A DNA stretch of 58,784 nt, from contig JAUIAT010000012.1 of NCBI GenBank assembly GCA_030425295.1, positions 1 through 58,784 on the forward strand. The letters are read 5' to 3'. The DNA comes from Gammaproteobacteria bacterium (GTDB taxonomy: Bacteria > Pseudomonadota > Gammaproteobacteria > JAUIAT01). Below, piece by piece: positions 1-8,922 of the stretch. The notes under the pieces are model-generated. The model saw only the letters and a program-made list of their open reading frames with translations, was not told the DNA's origin and searched no databases. Each line of letters opens with the position of its first letter. Positions within the stretch are counted from its first letter, which is position 1. The position numbers and the translations under genes were made by a program.

Positions 1-569
1 AAAAATCTAATGAGTTGATGGCGCACTCCTATGCCCACCTTTATGGGTTGCCTTGTTCAGGATTAAGATTTTTTACAGTTTATGGGCCTTGGGGCAGACC
101 TGATATGGCAGGATTTAAATTCGTTAAAAACATACTTAATAATGAGCCAATTGATGTCTATAACAACGGTAATATGAGGCGAGATTTTACTTATATTGAT
201 GATATCGTTGAGGGTATTATCCGAGTTCTTGATAATGATGCTAAAAGTGACGAGGGTTGGTCTGGTAATAATCCAAATCCATCAACAAGTAAGGCGCCAT
301 TCAGGGTTTTTAATATTGGTAATAGTAAGCCAGTTGATTTAATGCATTTTATTGGTGCCATTGAAAATAGTTTAGGAATTAAAGCTAAGAAAAACTTCAT
401 GCCAATGCAGATGGGGGATGTGCCAGAGACTTACGCTGATACTTCCTTTTTAGAAAAAATTACAGGCTATTGTCCACAAACTTCAGTTGAGGAAGGGATT
501 GCTAGATTTGTTGCTTGGTATGAAGAGTTTTATGTGAAATCTGATAAAAATTGTCATCCCGCGACTTGA
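1..569 (+). CDS. NAD-dependent epimerase, UDP-glucuronate 4-epimerase-like (5' partial)
   Basis: C-terminal part of an extended short-chain dehydrogenase that would invert C4 of a UDP-uronic acid in the cytoplasm. The reading frame is already open at position 3 (K-S-N-E-L-M-A-H), so the N-terminal NAD-binding half lies left of the window and the TTG at 15 is not a true start. GLRFFTVYGPWGRPDMA and NNGNMRRDFTYIDDIVEG are the sugar-binding motifs typical of UDP-GlcA 4-epimerases (CapI/LpsL type). Its neighbour is a UDP-GlcNAc 6-dehydrogenase, so the two could feed UDP-uronic acids (GalA or GalNAcA type) to the glycan. The last five codons (C-H-P-A-T) and the stop come from a REP-like palindrome at 553-579, so the natural C-terminus has been altered. 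Confidence 0.9.
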   Translation, partial: KSNELMAHSYAHLYGLPCSGLRFFTVYGPWGRPDMAGFKFVKNILNNEPIDVYNNGNMRRDFTYIDDIVEGIIRVLDNDAKSDEGWSGNNPNPSTSKAPFRVFNIGNSKPVDLMHFIGAIENSLGIKAKKNFMPMQMGDVPETYADTSFLEKITGYCPQTSVEEGIARFVAWYEEFYVKSDKNCHPAT

Positions 570-579
570 TCGCGTGATC
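553..579. repeat. REP-like palindromic repeat overlapping the epimerase stop
   Basis: The core CGCGA-CTTGA-TCGCG is a perfect 5-bp stem with a 5-nt loop, preceded by GTCATCC. It matches the repeat at 48889-48917, which has the same GTCATCCCGCG-CTTGA frame. It supplies the last codons of the epimerase and fills most of the gap to the next gene. Confidence 0.7.
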
Positions 580-598
580 TATTATTTGGAAGAGTAAT

Positions 599-1882
599 AT
601 GGAAAAACTAATTATAGCAGTTATAGGAATGGGGTATGTTGGGCTGCCCTTAGCAGTGGCTTTCGCACATAAGCATAAAGTAATTGGTTATGATCTCAAT
701 GCAAAAAGAATTGACCAACTTAAACAAGGCATAGATGTTACTAAAGAGATTCCATCCGAGCACTTAAAATACTCAAATATTGAATTCTCTTCAGAAGAAA
801 AATGTTTAGCTTCGGCTGATATTTATATCGTGAGTGTACCTACTCCAATTGATGAAGCTAAAAAACCTGATTTGACTTATCTTAAAAGTGCCAGTCACGC
901 TGTAGCTAAATATTTAAAAAAAGCTAATATTGTTGTGTTTGAGTCAACGGTTTATCCTGGTGCTACTGAAGAGGTGTGCCAGCCAATTTTAGAAGAAGTT
1001 TCAAAATTAAAATCCACCAAAGATTTTAAACTAGGTTATTCACCAGAGCGAATTAATCCGGGTGATGCTGAGCATAGTTTGCAAAATGTCGTAAAAGTAG
1101 TTGCGGCACAAGATAAAGCTACTTGTGATTTACTGGCAGAGCTTTATGGTGAGATTGTTCCTGCAGGGATTCATAAAGCTAGCAATATTCGTGTAGCTGA
1201 GGCGAGCAAAGTAATTGAAAACACGCAGCGTGATTTGAATATTGCTTTGGTGAATGAGTTAGCTTTGATTTTTGGTAAATTGGGTATTGATACTCAAGAG
1301 GTTTTAGAGGCAGCTGGTACAAAGTGGAATTTTTTGCCATTTAAACCAGGCTTAGTTGGGGGGCACTGTATAGGTGTAGATCCTTATTATTTAACTTATA
1401 AGGCTGAGCAGGTTGGGCACCACCCTCAAGTTATATTGGCTGGTCGCAGGATAAATGACAGCATGGGTAAACATGTTGCAGAAATGACAGTTAAGCAATT
1501 AATTCACTCAGGAAAGTTGGTTAAAAACTCACGAGTTGGTTTATTAGGATTAACTTTTAAAGAAAATTGCCCAGATTTGAGAAACTCGCAAGTTCGCTAT
1601 ATTTATAAAGAACTAAAAGAGTTTGGAGTTGATATTGATTTACACGATCCGGTTGCCTGTCATGATGAGATTCATAGACATTACGGTAAGGCACCCAAGC
1701 AGTGGCATGATTTATCAAATTTGGATGCTGTTGTATTAAGTGCGCCTCATAGTTTTTATCATGATAAGACTCATGAAGACTATCAGGATCGTTTAAAACC
1801 CGGTGGTTATCTGGTTGATGTAAAAGGTGCCTTGAACGCTGGAATATATAGAGAGAATGGGATCAAGGTCTGGCGCCTGTAG
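599..1882 (+). CDS. tviB: Nucleotide sugar dehydrogenase, UDP-GlcNAc C6-dehydrogenase (TviB/WbpO type)
   Basis: A 427-residue UDP-N-acetylglucosamine 6-dehydrogenase. It oxidises the C6 hydroxyl to a carboxylate with two NAD+, giving a UDP-N-acetyl-hexosaminuronic acid for glycan assembly in the cytoplasm. The N-terminal Rossmann motif GMGYVGLPLAVAFA is at residues 10-23. STVYPGATEEV and YSPERINPGD are family blocks. GGHCIGVDPYYL contains the catalytic cysteine. The C-terminal UDP-binding domain starts near residue 315. Length is normal for TviB/VipA. Start is ATG 599, preceded by GGAAGAG. In Vi antigen synthesis TviB works with a 4-epimerase, and an epimerase precedes it here. Substrate (GlcNAc rather than Glc) is inferred from overall similarity. 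Confidence 0.9.
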   Translation: MEKLIIAVIGMGYVGLPLAVAFAHKHKVIGYDLNAKRIDQLKQGIDVTKEIPSEHLKYSNIEFSSEEKCLASADIYIVSVPTPIDEAKKPDLTYLKSASHAVAKYLKKANIVVFESTVYPGATEEVCQPILEEVSKLKSTKDFKLGYSPERINPGDAEHSLQNVVKVVAAQDKATCDLLAELYGEIVPAGIHKASNIRVAEASKVIENTQRDLNIALVNELALIFGKLGIDTQEVLEAAGTKWNFLPFKPGLVGGHCIGVDPYYLTYKAEQVGHHPQVILAGRRINDSMGKHVAEMTVKQLIHSGKLVKNSRVGLLGLTFKENCPDLRNSQVRYIYKELKEFGVDIDLHDPVACHDEIHRHYGKAPKQWHDLSNLDAVVLSAPHSFYHDKTHEDYQDRLKPGGYLVDVKGALNAGIYRENGIKVWRL

Positions 1883-1900
1883 CATAAAGCGAGGCATGTT

Positions 1901-2021
1901 CGGGTCTCTCCACTACGCGCCATGAGCGCTTCGGTCGAGATGACGGCATTGTGTCTATTCAGAGTTAGGCACCGCGTCATCCCGACCGAAGCATCCAAGG
2001 GGTGCGAAGTGGAGGGATCCG
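1901..2021. repeat. Pair of inverted copies of a REP-like repeat
   Basis: Two imperfect copies of a roughly 46-bp repeat face each other. The left arm is 1901-1946 (CGGGTCTCTCCACTACG and CGCTTCGGTCGAGATGACGG). The right arm is 1974-2021 (GCGTCATCCCGACCGAAGC and GCGAAGTGGAGGGATCCG). The reverse complement of the right arm aligns with the left arm along its whole length with scattered substitutions and one 2-nt gap. A 27-nt spacer separates them. They fill the 174-bp gap between tviB and pseB, one of the longest gaps in the plus-strand run. The potential cruciform or RNA hairpin could attenuate transcription, but that is inference. Confidence 0.75.
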
Positions 2022-2044
2022 AATTAAACGGTAAATTTAAATAA

Positions 2045-3064
<1,020 letters not shown>

Positions 3065-3138
3065 GAACAGCAATTCCTGATGAATAATGTGTAACCTAAT
3101 CAATCTGGGCGTTCCCAAATTAAGTGGAAGATCATGGT

Positions 3139-4308
3139 ATGAGTGAAAGCTTTATTCCGTATGGCAGGCAAACTATTTCCCAAGCGGATATTGATTCTGT
3201 AGTAGATGTATTAAAGTCAGACTGGTTAACGCAAGGCCCAGTTGTTCAGCAATTTGAAAAAAAACTTTCAAATTATTGTCAGGCCAAACATGCTCTTGCT
3301 GTTTGTAATGGTACTGCCGCTCTTCACTTAGCTTGCCTAGCTCTAGGTGTGGGGCCTGGGGATTGTGTCTGGACCTCTCCCAACACATTTGCTGCTTCTG
3401 CTAATTGCGTCCTTTATTGTGGAGCAACAGTTGATTTTGTCGATATTGATCTTGAAACTTACAATATGGATATCAATAAACTTGAATCCAAGCTTAAGCA
3501 AGCTGAAAGGGAAGGTGAATTACCAAAGGTAGTCATTCCAGTACATTTTGCGGGCCAATCATGTGATATGAAGCGAATAAAAGCCTTGTCAGATCAGTAT
3601 GGATTTAAAATAATTGAAGATGCCTGTCATGCAATTGGTGGAAAGTATCTTGATGAACCAGTAGGAAACTGTAAATATTCTGATATAGCTGTATTTAGCT
3701 TCCATCCGGTGAAGATTATGACTACTGGAGAAGGCGGGGCCTTGTTAACCAATGATGACGATTTAGACCGGCAAATTAGGTTGCTTTCTTCTCATGGAAT
3801 AACTCGTGATTCATCCATTATGATGAGTGATTCTCATGGTGGTTGGTATTATGAGCAATTAGCTTTAGGCTTCAATTATCGGATTACTGATATTCAAAGT
3901 GCATTGGGGTGTCGACAGCTTGAAGATATTGATGAGTTTGTAAGTCAAAGAAATAAACTGGCTGAAGAGTATGATAATTTGTTGCAGGGTATGCCTGTTA
4001 TCACTCCAGCAAAGAGGCCATTTAGCTATTCAGCTTTTCATTTATATGTGATTCGTCTTGAGCTAGATAAAATCAAATTTACTCGCAAACAAGTCTTTGG
4101 TCACTTACGAGAAAAGAATATTGGCGCACAAATACACTATATTCCGGTAAACACTCAGCCGTATTTCAGGGAGCAGGGTTTTTCTGAAGCTGATTGCCCT
4201 AAAGCGCAAGAGTATTATGAGAGCTGTATAACTTTACCACTTTACCCAACATTAACTGCTGATGAGCAATTACGAGTAGTTGAGGGGTTAAAGGCTGCTA
4301 TTCAATGA
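3139..4308 (+). CDS. pseC: UDP-4-amino-4,6-dideoxy-N-acetyl-beta-L-altrosamine transaminase, PseC
   Basis: PLP-dependent DegT/DnrJ/EryC1 aminotransferase that places an amino group at C4 of the PseB product, using glutamate. FIPYGRQTISQADIDSV at the N-terminus and NGTAALHLACLALGVGPGD are PseC-typical. EDACHAIGG is the cofactor-binding region, and FSFHPVKIMTTGEGGAL contains the lysine expected to form the internal aldimine. GFNYRITDIQSALGCRQL follows. I prefer ATG 3139 (389 residues) over GTG 3124 because GGAAG at 3126-3130 sits 8 nt upstream. The stop overlaps the next start by 4 nt (ATGA), which suggests translational coupling. Confidence 0.95.
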   Translation: MSESFIPYGRQTISQADIDSVVDVLKSDWLTQGPVVQQFEKKLSNYCQAKHALAVCNGTAALHLACLALGVGPGDCVWTSPNTFAASANCVLYCGATVDFVDIDLETYNMDINKLESKLKQAEREGELPKVVIPVHFAGQSCDMKRIKALSDQYGFKIIEDACHAIGGKYLDEPVGNCKYSDIAVFSFHPVKIMTTGEGGALLTNDDDLDRQIRLLSSHGITRDSSIMMSDSHGGWYYEQLALGFNYRITDIQSALGCRQLEDIDEFVSQRNKLAEEYDNLLQGMPVITPAKRPFSYSAFHLYVIRLELDKIKFTRKQVFGHLREKNIGAQIHYIPVNTQPYFREQGFSEADCPKAQEYYESCITLPLYPTLTADEQLRVVEGLKAAIQ

Positions 4309-5156
4309 AACTCGGTTTAGGTACGGCGCAATTTGGAATGCCTTATGGAGTAGCAAACAAAACTGGCCAAGTTAACCTGGAGGAAGTTTCTAAAATATTA
4401 GAACTGGCCCAGTCACGTGGTGTTTATATTATAGATACTGCGGCAGCATATGGTGAAAGTGAGAAAGTCCTAGGCAATTTTTTGCTAAAATATAATTTTA
4501 AAGTTGTCAGCAAAATTCCTAGTCTAACTAAAGCAAAGGATTCTATTGCCACATCAATTGATAATTCATTATCAAACCTTAAGCTAGATTCTTTTTATGG
4601 ACTGTTGTTCCATGACGCAAGTGATTTGCTTTGTAATAAGGCAAATGAAAACTGGAAAAATTTGCAGGATGCAAAATATTCTGGGCGGGTTGAAAAAATT
4701 GGCGTCTCAGTTTATGAACCAGAAGAGTTATCTCAAATAATTAATCAATTTGAGATTGATATTGTCCAGTTGCCATTAAACTTATTTGATCAACGCTTTA
4801 TAACTTCAGGAATGATGTCAGAATTGAAAAAGCGAGGCATTGAGGTTCATGTTCGATCTATATTTTTACAAGGTCTTCTATTAATGGCACCAGAATTACG
4901 ACCATCATATTTTAAATCTTATAGTGATCATTTAGCCAAGTATGATGACTATTTAGCTCAGTATCACTGTACTGGCCTAGATGCAACCATTGGTTTTGTA
5001 CAAAATTGTAATTTTGTGGATCATTTTATTTGTGGGGTTGATAACGTTGGGCAGCTTAAAGAAATTTTAAATGTGAAGTCTAAGAAAAATGATGGAATGG
5101 AGGATTTAGCTTGCTATGATCAGGGCCTGATTCATCCGGGAAGGTGGGTTTTATGA
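4305..5156 (+). CDS. Aldo/keto reductase family protein in the Pse module
   Basis: A 283-residue TIM-barrel oxidoreductase of the aldo/keto reductase superfamily, probably NADPH-dependent. The expected catalytic tetrad is visible: Asp and Tyr in IDTAAAYGESE, Lys in KVVSKIPSL and His in GLLFHDASDL. GLGTAQFGMPYGVAN at the N-terminus is common in the glycan-cluster subgroup of this family. It overlaps pseC by 4 nt and pseF by 4 nt, so it is translated within the pathway. Pseudaminic acid itself does not need a reductase of this type, so it may modify a side chain or supply a precursor. The exact substrate cannot be read from the sequence. Confidence 0.85.
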   Translation: MKLGLGTAQFGMPYGVANKTGQVNLEEVSKILELAQSRGVYIIDTAAAYGESEKVLGNFLLKYNFKVVSKIPSLTKAKDSIATSIDNSLSNLKLDSFYGLLFHDASDLLCNKANENWKNLQDAKYSGRVEKIGVSVYEPEELSQIINQFEIDIVQLPLNLFDQRFITSGMMSELKKRGIEVHVRSIFLQGLLLMAPELRPSYFKSYSDHLAKYDDYLAQYHCTGLDATIGFVQNCNFVDHFICGVDNVGQLKEILNVKSKKNDGMEDLACYDQGLIHPGRWVL

Positions 5157-5923
5157 AAGTAGTAGCTGTACTTCAGGCACGCATGAGTTCAAGCAGGCTC
5201 CCCGAAAAGGTTTTAATGCCAATACTGGGCAAACCAATGTTGTTGCATCAAATTGAGCGAGTTATAAAAGCTAAAAGTATTGATAAGTTAGTTGTTGCTA
5301 CAAGCCGAGATTCATCAGATGATCCAATACAAGCAATGTGTATTAAAGAAAACATGGGTTTTTTCCGTGGTGAGCTTGATGATGTATTAGATAGATTTTA
5401 TCAAGCTGCTCTTTCTTATTCTCCAGATTATGTTGTGCGATTGACTGGTGATTGCCCTCTGTCAGACCCCCAACTAATAGATGAAGTAATTAATTTTTGT
5501 GTAGAGGGTGATTTTGATTATGCTAGTAACGTGCTACCCCCAACTTACCCAGATGGCTTTGATGTGGAAGTCGTAAGGTTTGAGGCACTAGAGCAAGCTT
5601 GGTTAAATGCAAAGCTACCATCAGAGAGAGAGCATGTACTAAAGTATATTTATCAAAGACCAGAGCAATTTCGATTAGGAAATTATTCTCAAGTTGAGGA
5701 TAGGTCAAAAATTCGAGTAACAGTTGATCATGTTGAAGACTTTAATTTGGTTGAAAAAATATTTGAGAAGTTGTATCCCCGTAATAATGAGTTTAATTAT
5801 GCTGATGTAATGAGTTTTTTGGATAGCAATCCTGGTATATTACAGATAAACAATTCTTACAGTCGTAATGAAGGTGCAAAGAAGTCCTTGGTTGCTGATG
5901 AAGCATATAAAAAGTTAAGTTAG
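5153..5923 (+). CDS. pseF: Pseudaminic acid cytidylyltransferase, PseF-like
   Basis: Nucleotidyltransferase that would activate pseudaminic acid with CTP to CMP-Pse. The 256-residue protein starts with VAVLQARMSSSRLPEKVL, the CTP-binding loop of the PseF/SpsF cytidylyltransferase group. Further family motifs are GELDDVLDRFYQAA, VRLTGDCPLSDPQLID (nucleotide and metal binding) and SEREHVLKYIY. ATG 5153 is chosen over GTG 5144 because AAGGTGGG at 5141-5148 is the ribosome binding site, and the start overlaps the reductase stop as ATGA. It is one of three cytidylyltransferases in the window and differs in subgroup from those at 17759 and 27842. Confidence 0.85.
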   Translation: MKVVAVLQARMSSSRLPEKVLMPILGKPMLLHQIERVIKAKSIDKLVVATSRDSSDDPIQAMCIKENMGFFRGELDDVLDRFYQAALSYSPDYVVRLTGDCPLSDPQLIDEVINFCVEGDFDYASNVLPPTYPDGFDVEVVRFEALEQAWLNAKLPSEREHVLKYIYQRPEQFRLGNYSQVEDRSKIRVTVDHVEDFNLVEKIFEKLYPRNNEFNYADVMSFLDSNPGILQINNSYSRNEGAKKSLVADEAYKKLS

Positions 5924-5931
5924 GAGCAGTA

Positions 5932-7215
5932 ATGAGTCGATATAAAAAATCTGAGGATTATTTAGAAAGAGCTCTTAAAACCATACCTCTAGGCTCACAA
6001 ACCTTTAGCAAGTCTATGACTCATCTTCCTTATGGTGCATCACCTTTTTTTATTCAAAAAGGTGAAGGTGCATATGTTTGGGATCTTGATGGAAATAAAT
6101 ATATAGATTTTGTTTGTGGATTACTTTCAGTTTCTCTTGGCTATAATGACCCAGATGTTAATACCGCGGTGGAAAAGCAATTAAAGCAAGGCGTTTCTTT
6201 CTCTCTTCCTCATCCAATTGAAGCAGAACTTGCTGAGAAAATTGTTGATATGGTGCCATGTGCTGAAATGGTTAGATTTGGAAAAAATGGATCGGATGCT
6301 ACATCGGGTGCAATAAGAATTGCTCGTGCTTATACAGGAAGGGATCATGTTGCGACTTGTGGATATCATGGTTGGCAGGATTGGTATATTGGTTCAACTA
6401 CAAGGAATTTAGGTGTTCCAAAGTGTGTTCAGGACCTTACTCACACATTTAAATATAACGATTTAGCAAGTTTAGAGGCTATTTTTGATAAACACCCAGG
6501 GCAAGTAGCAGCGGTTATTATGGAGCCAATGAATGTCGAATTTCCAAAAGATGGTTTTTTAGAAAAAGTTAAAGCACTCGCTCATAAGAATGGTGCTGTT
6601 TTAATTTTTGATGAAGTTATTACAGGGTTTAGATTTGCGAAAGGTGGTGCTCAGGAATATTTTGGAGTAATTCCAGATCTTGCTTGCATGGGGAAAGGTA
6701 TGGCAAATGGCTTCCCTATTTCAGTGGTAATGGGGCGTAAAGATTTGATGAAGTTAATGGAAGATATTTTCTTTTCATTTACTTTTGGTGGAGAGGCGGT
6801 TTCATTAGCTGCAGCTTTAGCTACTATAACTAAAATTGATCAGCTCCCCGTTATAGATAAAGTGCGTGCAAATGGAGAAATTATTTATTCTGAAGTTAAA
6901 AAAAAGCTAAAAAAATATAAACTTCAGGATTGTATTGATATTTGTGGGTTTCCATCATGGACAAGTTTCAAGTTTAAAGATAGTTTTTATTCTAAGTGGT
7001 ATTACAAAACTATGTTTATGAAATTTATGATGGAAAGTGGTGTAATGACTGTGGGTAGTAATAACATAAGTTATGCGCACTCTCAGGAAGATATAGAAAA
7101 ATTACTGGTAGTCTATGATGGTTTTTTTTCATTATGCTCTGAATTAATTCAAAAAGGAACTTTTGAAGACTATTTAGATATTCCACTTATGAAGCCTTTA
7201 TTTAGCGTGAGATAA
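5932..7215 (+). CDS. Class III aminotransferase (glutamate-1-semialdehyde aminomutase-like)
   Basis: A 427-residue PLP enzyme of aminotransferase class III. The glycine-rich PLP phosphate site is at FGKNGSDATSGAIRIAR. FDEVITGFRFA carries the aspartate that contacts the pyridine nitrogen. CMGKGMANGFPISVVMG holds the Schiff-base lysine. Sequence style is closest to glutamate-1-semialdehyde aminomutase, but a heme role is unlikely because the gene sits inside the Pse module, 8 nt after pseF and 5 nt before a formyltransferase. An inferred role is to transaminate a sugar or side-chain keto group that the formyltransferase then acylates. Start ATG 5932 follows TAGGAGCAGTA, a good ribosome binding site. 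Confidence 0.85.
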   Translation: MSRYKKSEDYLERALKTIPLGSQTFSKSMTHLPYGASPFFIQKGEGAYVWDLDGNKYIDFVCGLLSVSLGYNDPDVNTAVEKQLKQGVSFSLPHPIEAELAEKIVDMVPCAEMVRFGKNGSDATSGAIRIARAYTGRDHVATCGYHGWQDWYIGSTTRNLGVPKCVQDLTHTFKYNDLASLEAIFDKHPGQVAAVIMEPMNVEFPKDGFLEKVKALAHKNGAVLIFDEVITGFRFAKGGAQEYFGVIPDLACMGKGMANGFPISVVMGRKDLMKLMEDIFFSFTFGGEAVSLAAALATITKIDQLPVIDKVRANGEIIYSEVKKKLKKYKLQDCIDICGFPSWTSFKFKDSFYSKWYYKTMFMKFMMESGVMTVGSNNISYAHSQEDIEKLLVVYDGFFSLCSELIQKGTFEDYLDIPLMKPLFSVR

Positions 7216-7220
7216 CTATT

Positions 7221-7865
7221 ATGAACATTAAGGTTAGTATATACACAAGCAAAGACAGCTGGATGAATAAATATTCAAGTAAGTTGTCGGAAACTCTCAA
7301 AAGGGAGGGGTTTGATATTCATTTGCCAAGTAACTTTTCTGAGCTTGAGAGTTCTGATTTTTGTTTTCTTCTGAGTTGTTTTGAGATTCTTCCTCCAAAT
7401 GTTTTAAGAAAATCTAAGCACAATCTTGTAGTTCACGCTAGTGACCTACCAAAAGGTAGAGGCTGGTCACCGATGTCGTGGCAGATTTTGTCTGGAGAGA
7501 GCAATATTACTATTTCTTTGTTAGAGGCTGGTGAGAAGGTTGATTCAGGTGATATCTATCTTCAAAAATCTATAAATCTATCAGGCGGTGAGTTAGTTAG
7601 TGATTGGCGTCATTTGGTTGGAGTAACCTCGATAGAAATGTGTGTCCAATTTTTAAAAGAATATCCAGAATTACTGACTCAAAAGATCGTGCAGAATGGT
7701 GAGCCTACTTATTATGCTAAGCGTAAACCTAAGGATAGCGAGCTTGATGTAACCAAATCCATACAGGAACAATTTAATCTTCTAAGAATTGTTGATAATG
7801 AACGATATCCAGCTTATTTTTACCTGAATGGGAAGAGATATACAGTCAAAATTTATAGCGATTAA
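7221..7865 (+). CDS. Formyltransferase-family protein of the Pse module
   Basis: A 214-residue protein with the N10-formyltetrahydrofolate transferase fold of the Fmt/ArnA group. NLVVHASDLPKGRGWSP matches the H-x-S-x-L-P region that holds the catalytic histidine, and LLEAGEKVDSGDIYLQK matches the conserved D-x-G-D-I segment. It is shorter than methionyl-tRNA formyltransferase and lacks its C-terminal tRNA-binding domain, so a small amino sugar is the likely acceptor. It lies between the aminotransferase and pseG, exactly where a pseH acetyltransferase would be expected. I infer N-formylation at the C4 amine, giving 7-N-formyl-pseudaminic acid. Only 1 nt separates it from pseG. Confidence 0.8.
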   Translation: MNIKVSIYTSKDSWMNKYSSKLSETLKREGFDIHLPSNFSELESSDFCFLLSCFEILPPNVLRKSKHNLVVHASDLPKGRGWSPMSWQILSGESNITISLLEAGEKVDSGDIYLQKSINLSGGELVSDWRHLVGVTSIEMCVQFLKEYPELLTQKIVQNGEPTYYAKRKPKDSELDVTKSIQEQFNLLRIVDNERYPAYFYLNGKRYTVKIYSD

Positions 7866-7866
7866 A

Positions 7867-8922
7867 ATGAAAAGAGTTGTGGTATTTAGAGTTGATGCTT
7901 CGAGAGATATTGGCCTTGGGCACTTAATGCGCTGTTTGGTGTTTGCAGAGGCTTTATACGATCTTAATTTTGAAGTTCATTTCATTATGAAAGGCTCAGA
8001 GATGTTTAATGTTCCAAATGATTATACATTGCATTTAATTGACAGCTTTTCCGTGGAAAGTCAGATAGACACAACTATTTATACGATTAACAAAATTGGT
8101 ACAGTTCCTGAACTATTAGTAGTGGATAGTTATGAGTTAGATAGTAGCTATCATGCAGAAGTTAGGCCCTATGTAAAGAGGGTTTTAGTAATTGACGATA
8201 TGGCAAATAGAAAGTACGAGTGTGACTTTATTCTTGATCCTACTCCAAGGAATGGTATTGATTTATATAGTAAACTAGCACCTAACGCTATTAAGTTGCT
8301 CGGTCCTGAATTCGTGCTTCTGAGGAAGGAATTTAGGCAGTTAAGAGAGAGATATCACCTTGAATTGATGAAAAATAATGGTTTGAATAGAATTTTTGTT
8401 AGTTTCGGTGCAACTGATACTTTGGGTTTAAGTATAAAAACCCTTGAAGCAATTGCAGCAGCCAAGTTGACTGTTAAAACTGATGTTATGATTTCAAGCC
8501 ACTCCTTGATTTTTGAAGAGCTTCTTGAGTATGCAAAGGAAAATCAAGGTATTAATCTTCTTGTTGATATAAAGGAACCTGCATCATGGCTCGCTCGCGC
8601 TGATTTGGCCATTGGTGCAGCTGGTTCAACTAGTTGGGAAAGATGTTGCTTGGGTGTGCCTTCGATTGTGCTGTCTATTGCAAAGAACCAGGATGAGATT
8701 GCTTTGGGGTTAGAAAGATATGGGGCTGCAAAAGTTTTAGAATACAATTCAGAGATTTATATTGAAGAATTAACAGACAATATTCTCGAGTTATCTAGCA
8801 ATAATGCAATGATCAATACTATGTCAGAGGCTTCTTATGCTGTTTGTGATGGTGAAGGTGTGTCGAGGTTAGTTTCAAGTTTAGGTATTAGTGAGGAGGT
8901 TGGTTGTGGAGTTCAATATTAA
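7867..8922 (+). CDS. pseG: UDP-2,4-diacylamido-2,4,6-trideoxy-beta-L-altropyranose hydrolase, PseG
   Basis: Hydrolase with a GT-B fold that removes UDP from the UDP-linked trideoxyaltrose before condensation with PEP. VFRVDASRDIGLGHLMRCL is the diagnostic N-terminal block, with the glycine-rich loop and the histidine of G-x-G-H. LVVDSYELD, VIDDMANR and AIGAAGSTSWERCCLGVPS (UDP-binding, C-terminal half) are also PseG features. ATG 7867 gives 351 residues; the longer reading from 7828 would run 39 nt into the preceding gene. The 3' end overlaps pseI by 17 nt. Confidence 0.95.
   Translation: MKRVVVFRVDASRDIGLGHLMRCLVFAEALYDLNFEVHFIMKGSEMFNVPNDYTLHLIDSFSVESQIDTTIYTINKIGTVPELLVVDSYELDSSYHAEVRPYVKRVLVIDDMANRKYECDFILDPTPRNGIDLYSKLAPNAIKLLGPEFVLLRKEFRQLRERYHLELMKNNGLNRIFVSFGATDTLGLSIKTLEAIAAAKLTVKTDVMISSHSLIFEELLEYAKENQGINLLVDIKEPASWLARADLAIGAAGSTSWERCCLGVPSIVLSIAKNQDEIALGLERYGAAKVLEYNSEIYIEELTDNILELSSNNAMINTMSEASYAVCDGEGVSRLVSSLGISEEVGCGVQY
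8894..8899 (+). promoter_or_regulatory. Ribosome binding site deciding the pseI start
   Basis: AGGAGG is a perfect Shine-Dalgarno sequence inside the end of pseG. It ends 6 nt before GTG 8906. It overlaps the reading that would start at GTG 8891, so 8906 is the functional start. Confidence 0.75.

Noticed and set aside
8891..8905. GTG 8891 as the pseI start
   Set aside because: The perfect AGGAGG at 8894-8899 would lie inside this coding sequence. It is correctly spaced for GTG 8906.
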